Part shown: in pieces, positions 1 through 6,681 of the stretch
How positions within the stretch are numbered: the stretch's first letter is position 1
Layout: each line of letters starts with the position of its first letter
Source: a virus
Length of the DNA: 48,328 nt
Virus record (IMG/VR): IMGVR_UViG_3300012205_000005
Coordinates: 1 to 48,328 of that record
Reading direction: 5' to 3' (one strand)
Made by a program: the position numbers and the translations under genes
The notes under the pieces: generated by a model
Databases searched by the model: none
Seen by the model: the letters and a program-made list of their open reading frames with translations, nothing else
What the model was told of the DNA's origin: nothing

Positions 1-123
1 AATGGTATTCAGGTCCACGTGGTAAGCCGCTGCAAATCAAGCGCCCTGCCACGGCACATGACTCAGATTGCCAATGCGTTGCCTGCAAAACCGATTACCC
101 GGAGGCTATGCCGGACGATATGC
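1..123. repeat. Terminal direct repeat, left copy
   Basis: These 123 bases are identical to the last 123 bases of the window. This shows either that the contig closes into a circle (assembly overlap) or that the phage has short direct terminal repeats. The repeat lies inside a reading frame that continues across the junction, which favours circular closure or circular permutation over a gene-free physical end. Confidence 0.95.
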
Positions 124-179
124 CTGCCACGGCAGGAGAAGAGCAGCCAGACAAGCAGGGAGAGCAGCAATGTGGATGA
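3..179 (+). CDS. Junction-spanning hypothetical protein, 3' part
   Basis: Open from the left edge to TGA at 177-179. If the terminal repeats are overlapped, it continues the frame that opens at TTG 47983, giving one protein of 133 aa. The part here holds a small cysteine cluster (DCQCVACK) and a polar tail rich in E, Q and P ending EQQCG. The stop overlaps the next start (ATGA, 176-179), as expected for an operon. I recognise no family. The base composition looks more GC-rich than in the early genes of the right arm. Confidence 0.6.
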   Translation, partial: WYSGPRGKPLQIKRPATAHDSDCQCVACKTDYPEAMPDDMPATAGEEQPDKQGEQQCG

Positions 180-526
180 GCAAAGCTGAACTGGAACGAG
201 AATTCACTGGGCCGTTGACCGGCGATGACGTTGAGCGACTAAACGTGCTTCTCGCCAAGGCGCGACTGGATGAAGCGGAGTGGTGGAAGCCCCTAGTTAC
301 AAATCAACACTTGCGAAGCTGTTCCTTTAACCAGACGGACGGTCCTGAAGGGGATTACTGTACTTGCAAGCTTTCAACAATAAAGAAAGCGATTACTGAA
401 CACATCGCTGTTCTGGAACAGCAAGCCAACGGGAAGAAGGTGGGGGCTAAATGTCCAGATTGCGGACATCGTCTTCATGCTGGAGTCTCTTGCTTAGAAT
501 CTGATGCCTGTGGGTGTGGACAATGA
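170..526 (+). CDS. Hypothetical cysteine-rich small protein
   Basis: About 118 aa starting MWMSKAELEREF. The frame is open further upstream to 68, but that part overlaps the junction gene. The starts at 170 or 176 follow a GGGAGAG purine tract and overlap the upstream stop, so they are preferred. A helical N-terminal half is followed by cysteine pairs (YCTCK near the middle; CPDCG and CGCG at the C-terminus) that could bind zinc. Its stop overlaps the next ATG (ATGA at 523-526). Function unknown. Confidence 0.55.
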   Translation: MWMSKAELEREFTGPLTGDDVERLNVLLAKARLDEAEWWKPLVTNQHLRSCSFNQTDGPEGDYCTCKLSTIKKAITEHIAVLEQQANGKKVGAKCPDCGHRLHAGVSCLESDACGCGQ

Positions 527-651
527 GGACGATTTTCTGGTTCGGGTTATGGATGCTCAGTTTCGGGACATTGGAGATTCATGTTCGTTACAGCGATGGG
601 CTAGAAATCACGCTCCATAGTTGGCTCAACAAACTGAGAGATAAGTCATGA
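523..651 (+). CDS. Small hydrophobic-N-terminus protein
   Basis: 42 aa beginning MRTIFWFGLWML, with a hydrophobic, Trp/Phe-rich first third and a polar end. The start overlaps the upstream stop by ATGA, which suggests translational coupling. A second ATGA at 648-651 opens only a 13-codon frame that I do not annotate. The first third could be a membrane segment or signal anchor. No family recognised. Confidence 0.45.
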   Translation: MRTIFWFGLWMLSFGTLEIHVRYSDGLEITLHSWLNKLRDKS

Positions 652-718
652 CCCGCTCGTTCGTTCCGCGCGGCAAGGAGATGCCATAAAACTATCGTTC
701 AAACGTTGGCTATGGATC

Positions 719-1087
719 GTGATCCGCGAACTAGTGAGACATCCATTTGCGACATGGAAGCATTTGCTATTACTTATGCTGATCCTGAATGGCTGCGCCT
801 CCCGCTATCCGGGCAAGGTAAAAGCACCGGTGCCGAAAGTGACTTGGACGCAAGACGGCTTCACCATTGAATGTCCAAAGGGTTGGCGCGCGCTAGTGGA
901 TTGGAGTATCGTGTCCGTAACTGCTTGGCCACCTGTTCCAAAAGATGTCATATGCGAACGTGACGCTCCTACCTTCCCCCAAGGCGCTGCCTGCGGCGTG
1001 CCGGTCGAGTTCGATGATGGAACGACGTGGATTTACCCGTGCTGGCCGGAGAAGCCGACGCCGCGATGCGTGAAAGGATGCCAATGA
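719..1087 (+). CDS. Putative lipoprotein
   Basis: 122 aa from GTG 719. The N-terminus has basic residues, then LLLLMLILNGC, a lipobox-like sequence with the lipidation cysteine near residue 26, so export and acylation are likely. Several more cysteines lie in the mature part (IECPKGW, PCWPEKP, CVKGC). The GTG has no good Shine-Dalgarno. The best one (AAGGAG, 675-680) lies 5 nt before an in-frame ATA at 686, which would add 11 residues. It could be a spanin or surface lipoprotein, but nothing proves that. Its stop overlaps the next gene. Confidence 0.55.
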   Translation: MIRELVRHPFATWKHLLLLMLILNGCASRYPGKVKAPVPKVTWTQDGFTIECPKGWRALVDWSIVSVTAWPPVPKDVICERDAPTFPQGAACGVPVEFDDGTTWIYPCWPEKPTPRCVKGCQ

Positions 1088-1236
1088 TCAGATTTCTTGG
1101 TTGCATCATTCTTGGCGGTTTAGCTTATGTTGCGATCCTGCTATACGCATTACTTGTGGACTGGGGTAAGTTCCAGAAGATGAGTTTTCGCAAGGATTTG
1201 CGAGAGCTTTGGGATATCGCCACAGGTCGCGTATGA
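1084..1236 (+). CDS. Small inner-membrane protein
   Basis: 50 aa starting MIRFLGCIILGGLAY. One clear transmembrane segment (about residues 3-25) is followed by a basic tail. ATG 1084 overlaps the stop of the lipoprotein gene (ATGA). A lipoprotein plus small membrane protein pair is compatible with a spanin-like or superinfection-exclusion role, but this is inference from order only. Confidence 0.5.
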   Translation: MIRFLGCIILGGLAYVAILLYALLVDWGKFQKMSFRKDLRELWDIATGRV

Positions 1237-1272
1237 GTCTGCACGGGTGCCAGCCGCGAGTGAGGAGGGTAA

Positions 1273-1809
1273 ATGTTACTACGTAAAACATTCCGGTTCG
1301 AAGCAAGTCATGTGTTGCCGAAGCATCCAGGGAAGTGTTCCAGGTTACATGGTCATTCATGGGTATTGCACGTTGAAATTAGTGGTAGTATTAACCAAGA
1401 AACCGGCTTTGTCCAGGATTTCGCGGATATATCAAAAGTAATGACTCCTCTAGTCGAACGGCTCGATCACCGTCATCTTGGTGCTTGGGAAGTCCAAGGT
1501 GAATGGATTCCCAAACTTCATGGATTCGATGTCGAAGGGTTAACCGAAGACGTTTACCCATCAAGTGAGAACTTACTCATCTGGATCGCAGGGCAGATTG
1601 AGGGCCTTGACGTTTACCACTTAATCAGGAAAGATCACACTCCTGAGCCTTTCACACCTTATCCAGGTCAATTGATCGAAACGGATGAAGATGAAGATGA
1701 AGAAGTAACACTTCAATCATATTGGTCCAAACTCGCACTAGAGGAAACCTGTACGAGTTACGCGGAGTTGACAAGAGAGGAGTTTAATGCAACGAGGAAC
1801 CAAAAGTGA
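1273..1809 (+). CDS. queD: QueD-like 6-carboxy-tetrahydropterin synthase
   Basis: 178 aa of the PTPS/QueD family, the second step from GTP to preQ0: dihydroneopterin triphosphate to 6-carboxy-5,6,7,8-tetrahydropterin. The sequence shows the zinc histidine set (FEASHVL early, LHGHSW shortly after), the catalytic Cys in GKCSRLHGH, the DHRHL motif and PSSENL ahead of the C-terminal strand with ETCTS. The family is usually 120-150 aa; the extra length is an acidic insertion (DEDEDEE) near residue 140 and a short tail. GAGGAGGG lies just before the ATG. The 3' end overlaps the HNH gene by 23 nt. It works with folE, queE and queC in this genome. Confidence 0.93.
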   Translation: MLLRKTFRFEASHVLPKHPGKCSRLHGHSWVLHVEISGSINQETGFVQDFADISKVMTPLVERLDHRHLGAWEVQGEWIPKLHGFDVEGLTEDVYPSSENLLIWIAGQIEGLDVYHLIRKDHTPEPFTPYPGQLIETDEDEDEEVTLQSYWSKLALEETCTSYAELTREEFNATRNQK

Positions 1810-2077
1810 GTTACAAATGTTGAGAGAATTCACATGGTTGTGTCTCTCCCGATTTGATTGTTATTTCTGCCACCAACCGATGTTAACCAGACCTTTCGAT
1901 ATGACGTTCGGTCATCGCCGGCATCCACCCATTCCAGTCGAATTTACGGTTCATCACGACGACCGTAATCGTGCGAACAATCAAGATATCAATCTTAAAG
2001 TCTGCCACCCCAACTGCCACAGACGTTACCACGCTAACTTAAGGAGGACTAATGACCCAGTTGACCCTCCCGATTAG
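1787..2077 (+). CDS. HNH endonuclease
   Basis: 96 aa. The HNH fold is visible as CYFC, then TVHHDDRNRANN (the HH pair and Asn), then CHPNCHRRYH. These are the zinc-binding cysteines and catalytic histidines of small phage HNH nucleases. GAGAGGAG precedes ATG 1787. It overlaps both neighbours, 23 nt of queD and 26 nt of queE, as expected for a mobile endonuclease that entered a packed operon. A role in DNA processing is possible but less likely at this location. Confidence 0.85.
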   Translation: MQRGTKSELQMLREFTWLCLSRFDCYFCHQPMLTRPFDMTFGHRRHPPIPVEFTVHHDDRNRANNQDINLKVCHPNCHRRYHANLRRTNDPVDPPD

Positions 2078-2738
2078 CGAGTCCTTCCACTCACTCCAGG
2101 GTGAGGGAACATTTACAGGAACGCCCATGCATTTTATTAGAACCGCTGGTTGTAACGTAGGCCGTCATCCTGAATCGGTCACCTGGGAAATCGACAAGGA
2201 CCGTGACTTCCCTATCCTCAAAACCGGCCGTCCCGCCTACCTTTGTCATACCTACGACAACCGTCCATTCTGGTGCGATACGGATTTTCAACACGGGGAT
2301 CAAACCAGTGTCCGTGAGCTCCTTGACAACACCTGGGAAAAACACATTTGCTTTACTGGGGGTGAACCTCTTTTACACAAGGATAAACTCGATATTCTCA
2401 TGGATGAAGCCAATGATCGAGGCATCCTTGTCCATATTGAAACCTCAGGCACCATCGAGTGGGAACCCAACCTGGGGTGGATCACAGTTAGCCCTAAACA
2501 AGGTTACTCCCCTCTTATGATCCAGGTTGCGGATGAGATTAAACTCCTTGTCGATAAAGACTTTCATATCGAGGAAGTCCCACCCGACATCCGTGAACAC
2601 GAAAACGTGTTCATTCAACCCGTCAACGGTGAATTAACCATTGATATGGATAACTTCAAACTCTGTCAGGAGGTATTACGTGTCAAACCCGAGTGGAAGC
2701 TCTCAATACAACTTCATAAGTTCCTTAACATCCGCTAA
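2052..2738 (+). CDS. queE: QueE-like 7-carboxy-7-deazaguanine synthase (radical SAM)
   Basis: 228 aa. It converts 6-carboxy-tetrahydropterin to 7-carboxy-7-deazaguanine with a 4Fe-4S cluster and SAM. The start has the family's SESFHSLQGEG, then GTPMHFIRTAGCN. The remaining cluster cysteines are spread out (CHTYDN and FWCDT, about 45-55 residues later), an insertion-type arrangement and not a compact CxxxCxxC. FTGGEPLLH is the SAM-binding GGEP motif, ETSGT follows, and the end LHKFLNIR is typical of QueE. A strong AAGGAGG precedes ATG 2052. The next gene begins inside its 3' end. Confidence 0.92.
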   Translation: MTQLTLPISESFHSLQGEGTFTGTPMHFIRTAGCNVGRHPESVTWEIDKDRDFPILKTGRPAYLCHTYDNRPFWCDTDFQHGDQTSVRELLDNTWEKHICFTGGEPLLHKDKLDILMDEANDRGILVHIETSGTIEWEPNLGWITVSPKQGYSPLMIQVADEIKLLVDKDFHIEEVPPDIREHENVFIQPVNGELTIDMDNFKLCQEVLRVKPEWKLSIQLHKFLNIR

Positions 2739-3018
2739 CTTAACCGACGAGCAGCGAGGGCAAATAGTTGCCGCATTAACCGTTGCTATTAAAGGTAAAC
2801 TCCTCATGCATGCTCCTTGTCCAAGGTGTGGGAGGGCAAAGTGCTTGTTTGAAAAGGTTTCCTTCGATGGATCTCTCCGCCACGAGTGCCGTTCATGTGG
2901 ATATTTCATGGTATGGTCACCCCGACGTACCAACGCCCATGAGCAAGTCAACCCGAACACCTGGAGAATGGAGAAATACAACCGTGAAGCGTTTACCAGA
3001 AGAATTCACCCCGATTGA
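2680..3018 (+). CDS. Zinc-ribbon hypothetical protein
   Basis: 112 aa from GTG 2680, chosen because AGGAGGT (2669-2675) sits 5 nt upstream. It overlaps the end of queE by 59 nt. After a polar N-terminus there is a treble or ribbon motif: CPRCGRAKC and, about 20 residues later, CRSCGYF. It probably binds zinc. Family and function are not recognised; its place within the preQ0 cluster is the only hint. Confidence 0.65.
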   Translation: MSNPSGSSQYNFISSLTSANLTDEQRGQIVAALTVAIKGKLLMHAPCPRCGRAKCLFEKVSFDGSLRHECRSCGYFMVWSPRRTNAHEQVNPNTWRMEKYNREAFTRRIHPD

Positions 3019-3259
3019 TGAAGCTATAAGCACCGTTGGGAAGTACGCGATCGCGTTTGGTCAGCACTTTCGTCCAACGTTATGTTACGACGTGGTAGCG
3101 CTTAACCGTCTCACAGGTGAATGCAAACGGGTTCACTACGGCGACCACAAAGACCAAGCGATGACACGTTGGCAGGAGTTTAAGAAACAGATGACGGGGC
3201 CGAGAACCTCGAGTGAGGAGGATGAAAGTGCCGGATTCCAGATATTTGGACCAAACTAG
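2984..3259 (+). CDS. Hypothetical protein in the deazaguanine cluster
   Basis: 91 aa from GTG 2984, overlapping the zinc-ribbon gene by 35 nt, with GGAG about 10 nt upstream. It reads MKRLPEEFTPIDEAISTVG and contains YDVVALNRLTGE, a beta-hairpin-like core, then an acidic tail. No family recognised. The frame stays open between two real genes and has plausible codon use, so I accept it with moderate confidence. Confidence 0.55.
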   Translation: MKRLPEEFTPIDEAISTVGKYAIAFGQHFRPTLCYDVVALNRLTGECKRVHYGDHKDQAMTRWQEFKKQMTGPRTSSEEDESAGFQIFGPN

Positions 3260-3575
3260 TGAATTACATCCCGATAGTCAGAGATTCATGGAACTCTGCG
3301 AGAACTTAAAGGAAGTTCACCTTGCTAAGTCCCACGATTACGGGCATAACAACCAACCCCTAGCAAACTTTGAGGAGTCGACTAGGTTTAACGTCCGCCC
3401 GTTCGTTGGTATCATGATCCGCCTTAACGATAAGATGATTCGAATCCAGAACTTCATCGATAAAGGTAACCTTAAATGTGAAGGGGTATTTGACGCTCTC
3501 CAGGACATCGCCGCTTACGCACTTCTAGCACAAATCCAACTAACAAAGGAAACTCATGGACCTGGGAAAGATTGA
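3228..3575 (+). CDS. Nucleotide modification associated domain 1 (DUF1599-like) protein
   Basis: About 115 aa from GTG 3228. That start has GGAGG at 3217-3221 with 6 nt spacing; upstream GTG 3213 and ATG 3222 are alternatives with worse spacing. The pattern KSHDYG, PLANFEES, then GIMIRLNDKMIRI and a final DIAAYALLA segment matches the Nmad1/DUF1599 family. This family is small and alpha-helical, often found in phages with modified DNA, and of undetermined biochemical role. It lies between queE and folE and its end overlaps folE by 20 nt, which supports a role around the modification pathway. Confidence 0.75.
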   Translation: MPDSRYLDQTSELHPDSQRFMELCENLKEVHLAKSHDYGHNNQPLANFEESTRFNVRPFVGIMIRLNDKMIRIQNFIDKGNLKCEGVFDALQDIAAYALLAQIQLTKETHGPGKD

Positions 3576-4095
3576 ATCCGGGGTTGAACTTATATTGAAA
3601 GGCCTGGGTTGCAACCTCGCCGATCGTAACTTCCTCGATACCCCTAACCGGGTTGCCAGGTTTTACGAAGAGATGTTCACCACTAAAGATACCGAGTGGG
3701 CTACCTTCCCGGAGGATTACACCGATTTCATCATGCTTAGAGGGCATAGAATGTGGTCGTTGTGTCCACATCATTTGATACCGGTTAGGTTTGATGTTTC
3801 CCTTGCCTATATCCCAAATGGAGAGGTCTTGGGGTTGTCCAAGCTCGCCCGAGTCCTCGATGAAGCAAACTCAGGCCCACTCCTGCAAGAAAAATTCACC
3901 TTGGAGGTGGTCAACAATGTCCATTCAATCTGCACAGGAATTAAAGGTTGTGCTGTCCTCGTCGAAGGCCAACACGGATGCACTCTTATCCGGGGTGTTA
4001 GGTCTCCCGCCGAGTTTGTCACTTACCGGTTGGATGGGGTGTTCAGAGAGCAACCGGAGCTTGAAGAACGATTCTTCCAACTCGCCAGACGATGA
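3556..4095 (+). CDS. folE: GTP cyclohydrolase I (FolE)
   Basis: 179 aa. It converts GTP to dihydroneopterin triphosphate, the first step towards both folate and preQ0; here the context is preQ0. Visible motifs are the N-terminal helix with DTPNRVARFYEEM, the zinc-binding SLCPHHLIPV (Cys and His pair), LGLSKLARV, and GQHGCTLIRGV, which supplies the catalytic His and third zinc Cys. Length fits the family (180-220 aa). AAAGGAAA precedes the ATG and the start overlaps the Nmad1 gene. A phage copy frees the pathway from host folate regulation. Confidence 0.93.
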   Translation: MDLGKIESGVELILKGLGCNLADRNFLDTPNRVARFYEEMFTTKDTEWATFPEDYTDFIMLRGHRMWSLCPHHLIPVRFDVSLAYIPNGEVLGLSKLARVLDEANSGPLLQEKFTLEVVNNVHSICTGIKGCAVLVEGQHGCTLIRGVRSPAEFVTYRLDGVFREQPELEERFFQLARR

Positions 4096-4189
4096 GGATG
4101 ATAGCGTAGAAGATGTTATGCAAGAACCTGACGAATCATCTGATGACCTAGACGAGTTCGATGACCCGGATGAGGAAGATAAGGAATGA
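4034..4189 (+). CDS. Possible small acidic protein
   Basis: A frame of up to 51 aa ends at 4189, overlapping the polymerase start by 4 nt (ATGA). Its last 40 residues are almost all D, E and S (for example DDLDEFDDPDEEDKE). The start is uncertain: ATG 4034 lies inside folE with a weak ribosome site, and ATG 4121 would give only 23 residues. It fills the gap between folE and the polymerase, which otherwise has no gene. It could be a DNA-mimic or a spacer. Confidence 0.35.
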   Translation: MGCSESNRSLKNDSSNSPDDEDDSVEDVMQEPDESSDDLDEFDDPDEEDKE

Positions 4190-6681
4190 CCAAACCCGGA
4201 CCACTTTGTCATAAATGCCCACTTAAAGACGCCCCAGGTCCAGTCTGGGGGGAAGGACCTAGTAATGCAAAACTCGTGGTTGTCGGTCAATGTCCAGGGC
4301 CAGACGAAATTACCCAAGGTAGACCGTTTATTGGAGGCTCTGGAGGAATACTTGAGCGAAGTCTACAACGAGCTGGATTTAGCCGATCAAACTCGTTTGT
4401 CACCAACTCAGTTAAATGTTTCGTGCGACCTAAAACTCCAGTTCCTAGTGGAGCAGTCGAGTGTTGTGAACCTCTCTTACGGAAGGAGCTGGATACCCTC
4501 GAGCAGCACACAACAATCCTAACCCTCGGTCAGGAGGCGTTTCATGGGTTTACAGCAAAAAAGATGCTCACGGTTAGTCCACCCAGGTCACAAAAGAAAC
4601 CACCTAACCCCAACAACTGGCTTAGAGGATGTGTTTATCCATTGGGACAATCCCGACAGATTATCCCCGCCGCCCACCCAGCTTATGTTGCCTCTACAGG
4701 GTTCCGTGACGCTACCTTCTTCGACTGCGACGTTGCCAAAGCGGTTAGGTTTGCAAGGGGGGAAGGGGTAAGGATCGAGGAGCATTATGACTATAATCCA
4801 ACAAGCAAAATCGTCCTTGAATACATTGAAGAGATCCTCGCTCAAGGCGACTTTGGTCTTGACTATGAAACTCCCGAGAAGAGCGCGGCTGAGGAAGAAG
4901 AAGAACTTCTTGGCACAGGTCGTACTGACATCCAAGTTGCAGGTCTCTCTCACGCACCTGGATACTGTATTGGGGTACCAGGTGATATGTTATCCCTACT
5001 CAAGAACCTTTTCACTGGACGGCATGATCGACCCCTGTACTGCCGAGTATTCAACTGGGGTTTTGAGGGTTATCATTCCGCTAGACAGTTTGGAGAACTT
5101 ACAGTCATCCCAATAGATTTAATGTTACAATTAAACAGGTGCTATAGTGACTCTAAACGCAAGGATTTGGGTACCGCGCTTTCGCTCTTTACTGATATGC
5201 CTTATACTAAAAACCTTTCTAAAACAGATCCCAACCGATACAACGCATGTGACACTTACGGCACCCTCGTCGGATCTCGTAACGCACAGAGGTATATGGA
5301 GCAACTTCATATCTGGGGAGCATATTTGGATGCTGACGTGTCACTCTGGCAAGCCGTCATTGATATGAAAGTTGACGGTACCCGATGCGATGTTGAACAC
5401 GCTCAAAGGATGGAGTTACAATGTTACAAAGCGTTGAACGCGTACGAAGATTGGTGGCGCGGGAAGATCCCTTTAGTAGACTGGCAAAGTCCAAAGCAAT
5501 TGCTAGCTCTATTCGCTTCACTCAAGCTTCCGATCGTATACAGAAAGCGCAACAAGCATGTATCGAACTCAAAGACAGGGGAGACAGGTTACAGGACCCA
5601 GGTCAAGACTCCCTCCTGCGACCAGAAAGTCTTAGAGATGTACCGTGATAAGTACCAAAACCAACTCGCTGGACTCCTTCTTACAATGCGTAAGCTCAAG
5701 AAGGCGAGCGACTTCACGCATATCTATGCATCCGACGGGAGAGCTCATCCTAGCCATAAAATCCATGGGCAGGTTGCGGGACGTGTCCAAGCCAAGGATC
5801 CTGACCTGCAGAATATACCAGAGGAGTTGGCCGGTATACACCCTCGCACAATTATCATACCTGATGACCCTACACAAGATTGTATCATTTCTGCTGACTT
5901 TGAAGCTATCGAGTTTTTCATTTACGGTTACGCGGCTCAAGATGAACCCATACTTAGGGCCCGACGTGAAGGCACCTACATCTACGGTCTCTTCTACGAG
6001 GAGATCTTCCACAAGCCATTTTTCGAACCTGGACGACCTCCTAAAAAGGCTTACCGTCGCAAGGATATCCCCCCTTGGGAACTCCTTGTTGCCAAGAGTG
6101 GCCCACTTGGATTGCTCTACGGGCGAGGTGCGAAGAGCTTGGAGGACGGTTTTGGAATTCCCAAATCGCAGGCTTATAAAATCTACGACGATTTCTTCAA
6201 AGAGCATTGGGCAGTGGCACGTTACCATCAAGTTCTTATGAGTGAGGTAAACAAGAATGGGTATCTGCGGAATTACTTTAACCGGATCCGATGGTTCCCT
6301 AACGCGAACGGCATGCGGAATGAAATTTTGGCGTACCCCGGACAGAGTAACGCAGCTGATATCCTCATTAGGAATGCTATCGTACCCTGTTACAGTAGTA
6401 TTAAAGATTTCGGCGGTCGATTACTTTTCCCGGTCCACGATTCAGTTCAGTTCACGGTCCCAAGGCGAGCTCTGCACGGAGCTGTTGAGTATATTAGAGA
6501 ATGTCTCGAAAGGCCTATACCCGAGATGAACAACTTCTTCATCCCTTGCGCGATCAAAGTAGGAACTATAGAAACCTCAACAACTGGTAAACCTAACTGG
6601 GGGGATCTCATGTTATGGGAGGATTTCTGTGCCGAGTACCCGAGAGCAACTCGAAATCTTCAAGGAGTTCCTCAAGGGTAA
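4186..6681 (+). CDS. UDG-family 4-like domain fused to family A DNA polymerase
   Basis: 831 aa. Residues about 5-190 form a uracil-DNA glycosylase family 4/5-like domain: cluster cysteines C8 and C11 (CHKC), VVVGQCPGPDE, GRPFIGGSG, two later cysteines (VKCF and ECC) and AAHPAYV. Next comes a 3'-5' exonuclease domain with LDYET (about 226) and NACDTYGT (about 355). The polymerase palm and fingers have ADFEAIEFF (motif A, about 571), a motif B K...LGLLYG with Leu at the position of E. coli Phe762 (about 641), and VHDS (motif C, about 751) in place of HDE. Phage SPO1 has a similar UDG-like extension on its polymerase. This is the replicative polymerase. Its start overlaps the acidic frame, and its 3' end overlaps the DUF3987 gene by 53 nt. 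Confidence 0.92.
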   Translation: MTKPGPLCHKCPLKDAPGPVWGEGPSNAKLVVVGQCPGPDEITQGRPFIGGSGGILERSLQRAGFSRSNSFVTNSVKCFVRPKTPVPSGAVECCEPLLRKELDTLEQHTTILTLGQEAFHGFTAKKMLTVSPPRSQKKPPNPNNWLRGCVYPLGQSRQIIPAAHPAYVASTGFRDATFFDCDVAKAVRFARGEGVRIEEHYDYNPTSKIVLEYIEEILAQGDFGLDYETPEKSAAEEEEELLGTGRTDIQVAGLSHAPGYCIGVPGDMLSLLKNLFTGRHDRPLYCRVFNWGFEGYHSARQFGELTVIPIDLMLQLNRCYSDSKRKDLGTALSLFTDMPYTKNLSKTDPNRYNACDTYGTLVGSRNAQRYMEQLHIWGAYLDADVSLWQAVIDMKVDGTRCDVEHAQRMELQCYKALNAYEDWWRGKIPLVDWQSPKQLLALFASLKLPIVYRKRNKHVSNSKTGETGYRTQVKTPSCDQKVLEMYRDKYQNQLAGLLLTMRKLKKASDFTHIYASDGRAHPSHKIHGQVAGRVQAKDPDLQNIPEELAGIHPRTIIIPDDPTQDCIISADFEAIEFFIYGYAAQDEPILRARREGTYIYGLFYEEIFHKPFFEPGRPPKKAYRRKDIPPWELLVAKSGPLGLLYGRGAKSLEDGFGIPKSQAYKIYDDFFKEHWAVARYHQVLMSEVNKNGYLRNYFNRIRWFPNANGMRNEILAYPGQSNAADILIRNAIVPCYSSIKDFGGRLLFPVHDSVQFTVPRRALHGAVEYIRECLERPIPEMNNFFIPCAIKVGTIETSTTGKPNWGDLMLWEDFCAEYPRATRNLQGVPQG

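Noticed and set aside
1233-1286. 17-codon frame overlapping the end of the small membrane gene
   Set aside because: It overlaps the queD ribosome site and reads as random basic sequence; nothing supports translation.
4770-4800. TATAAT at 4791 as a promoter in the left arm
   Set aside because: No acceptable -35 at 16-18 bases upstream and it is inside the polymerase coding sequence.
5632-6231. 199-codon open frame on the minus strand within the polymerase gene
   Set aside because: It lies entirely opposite the conserved polymerase motifs, has no ribosome site and no recognisable domain; it is a shadow of the real frame.
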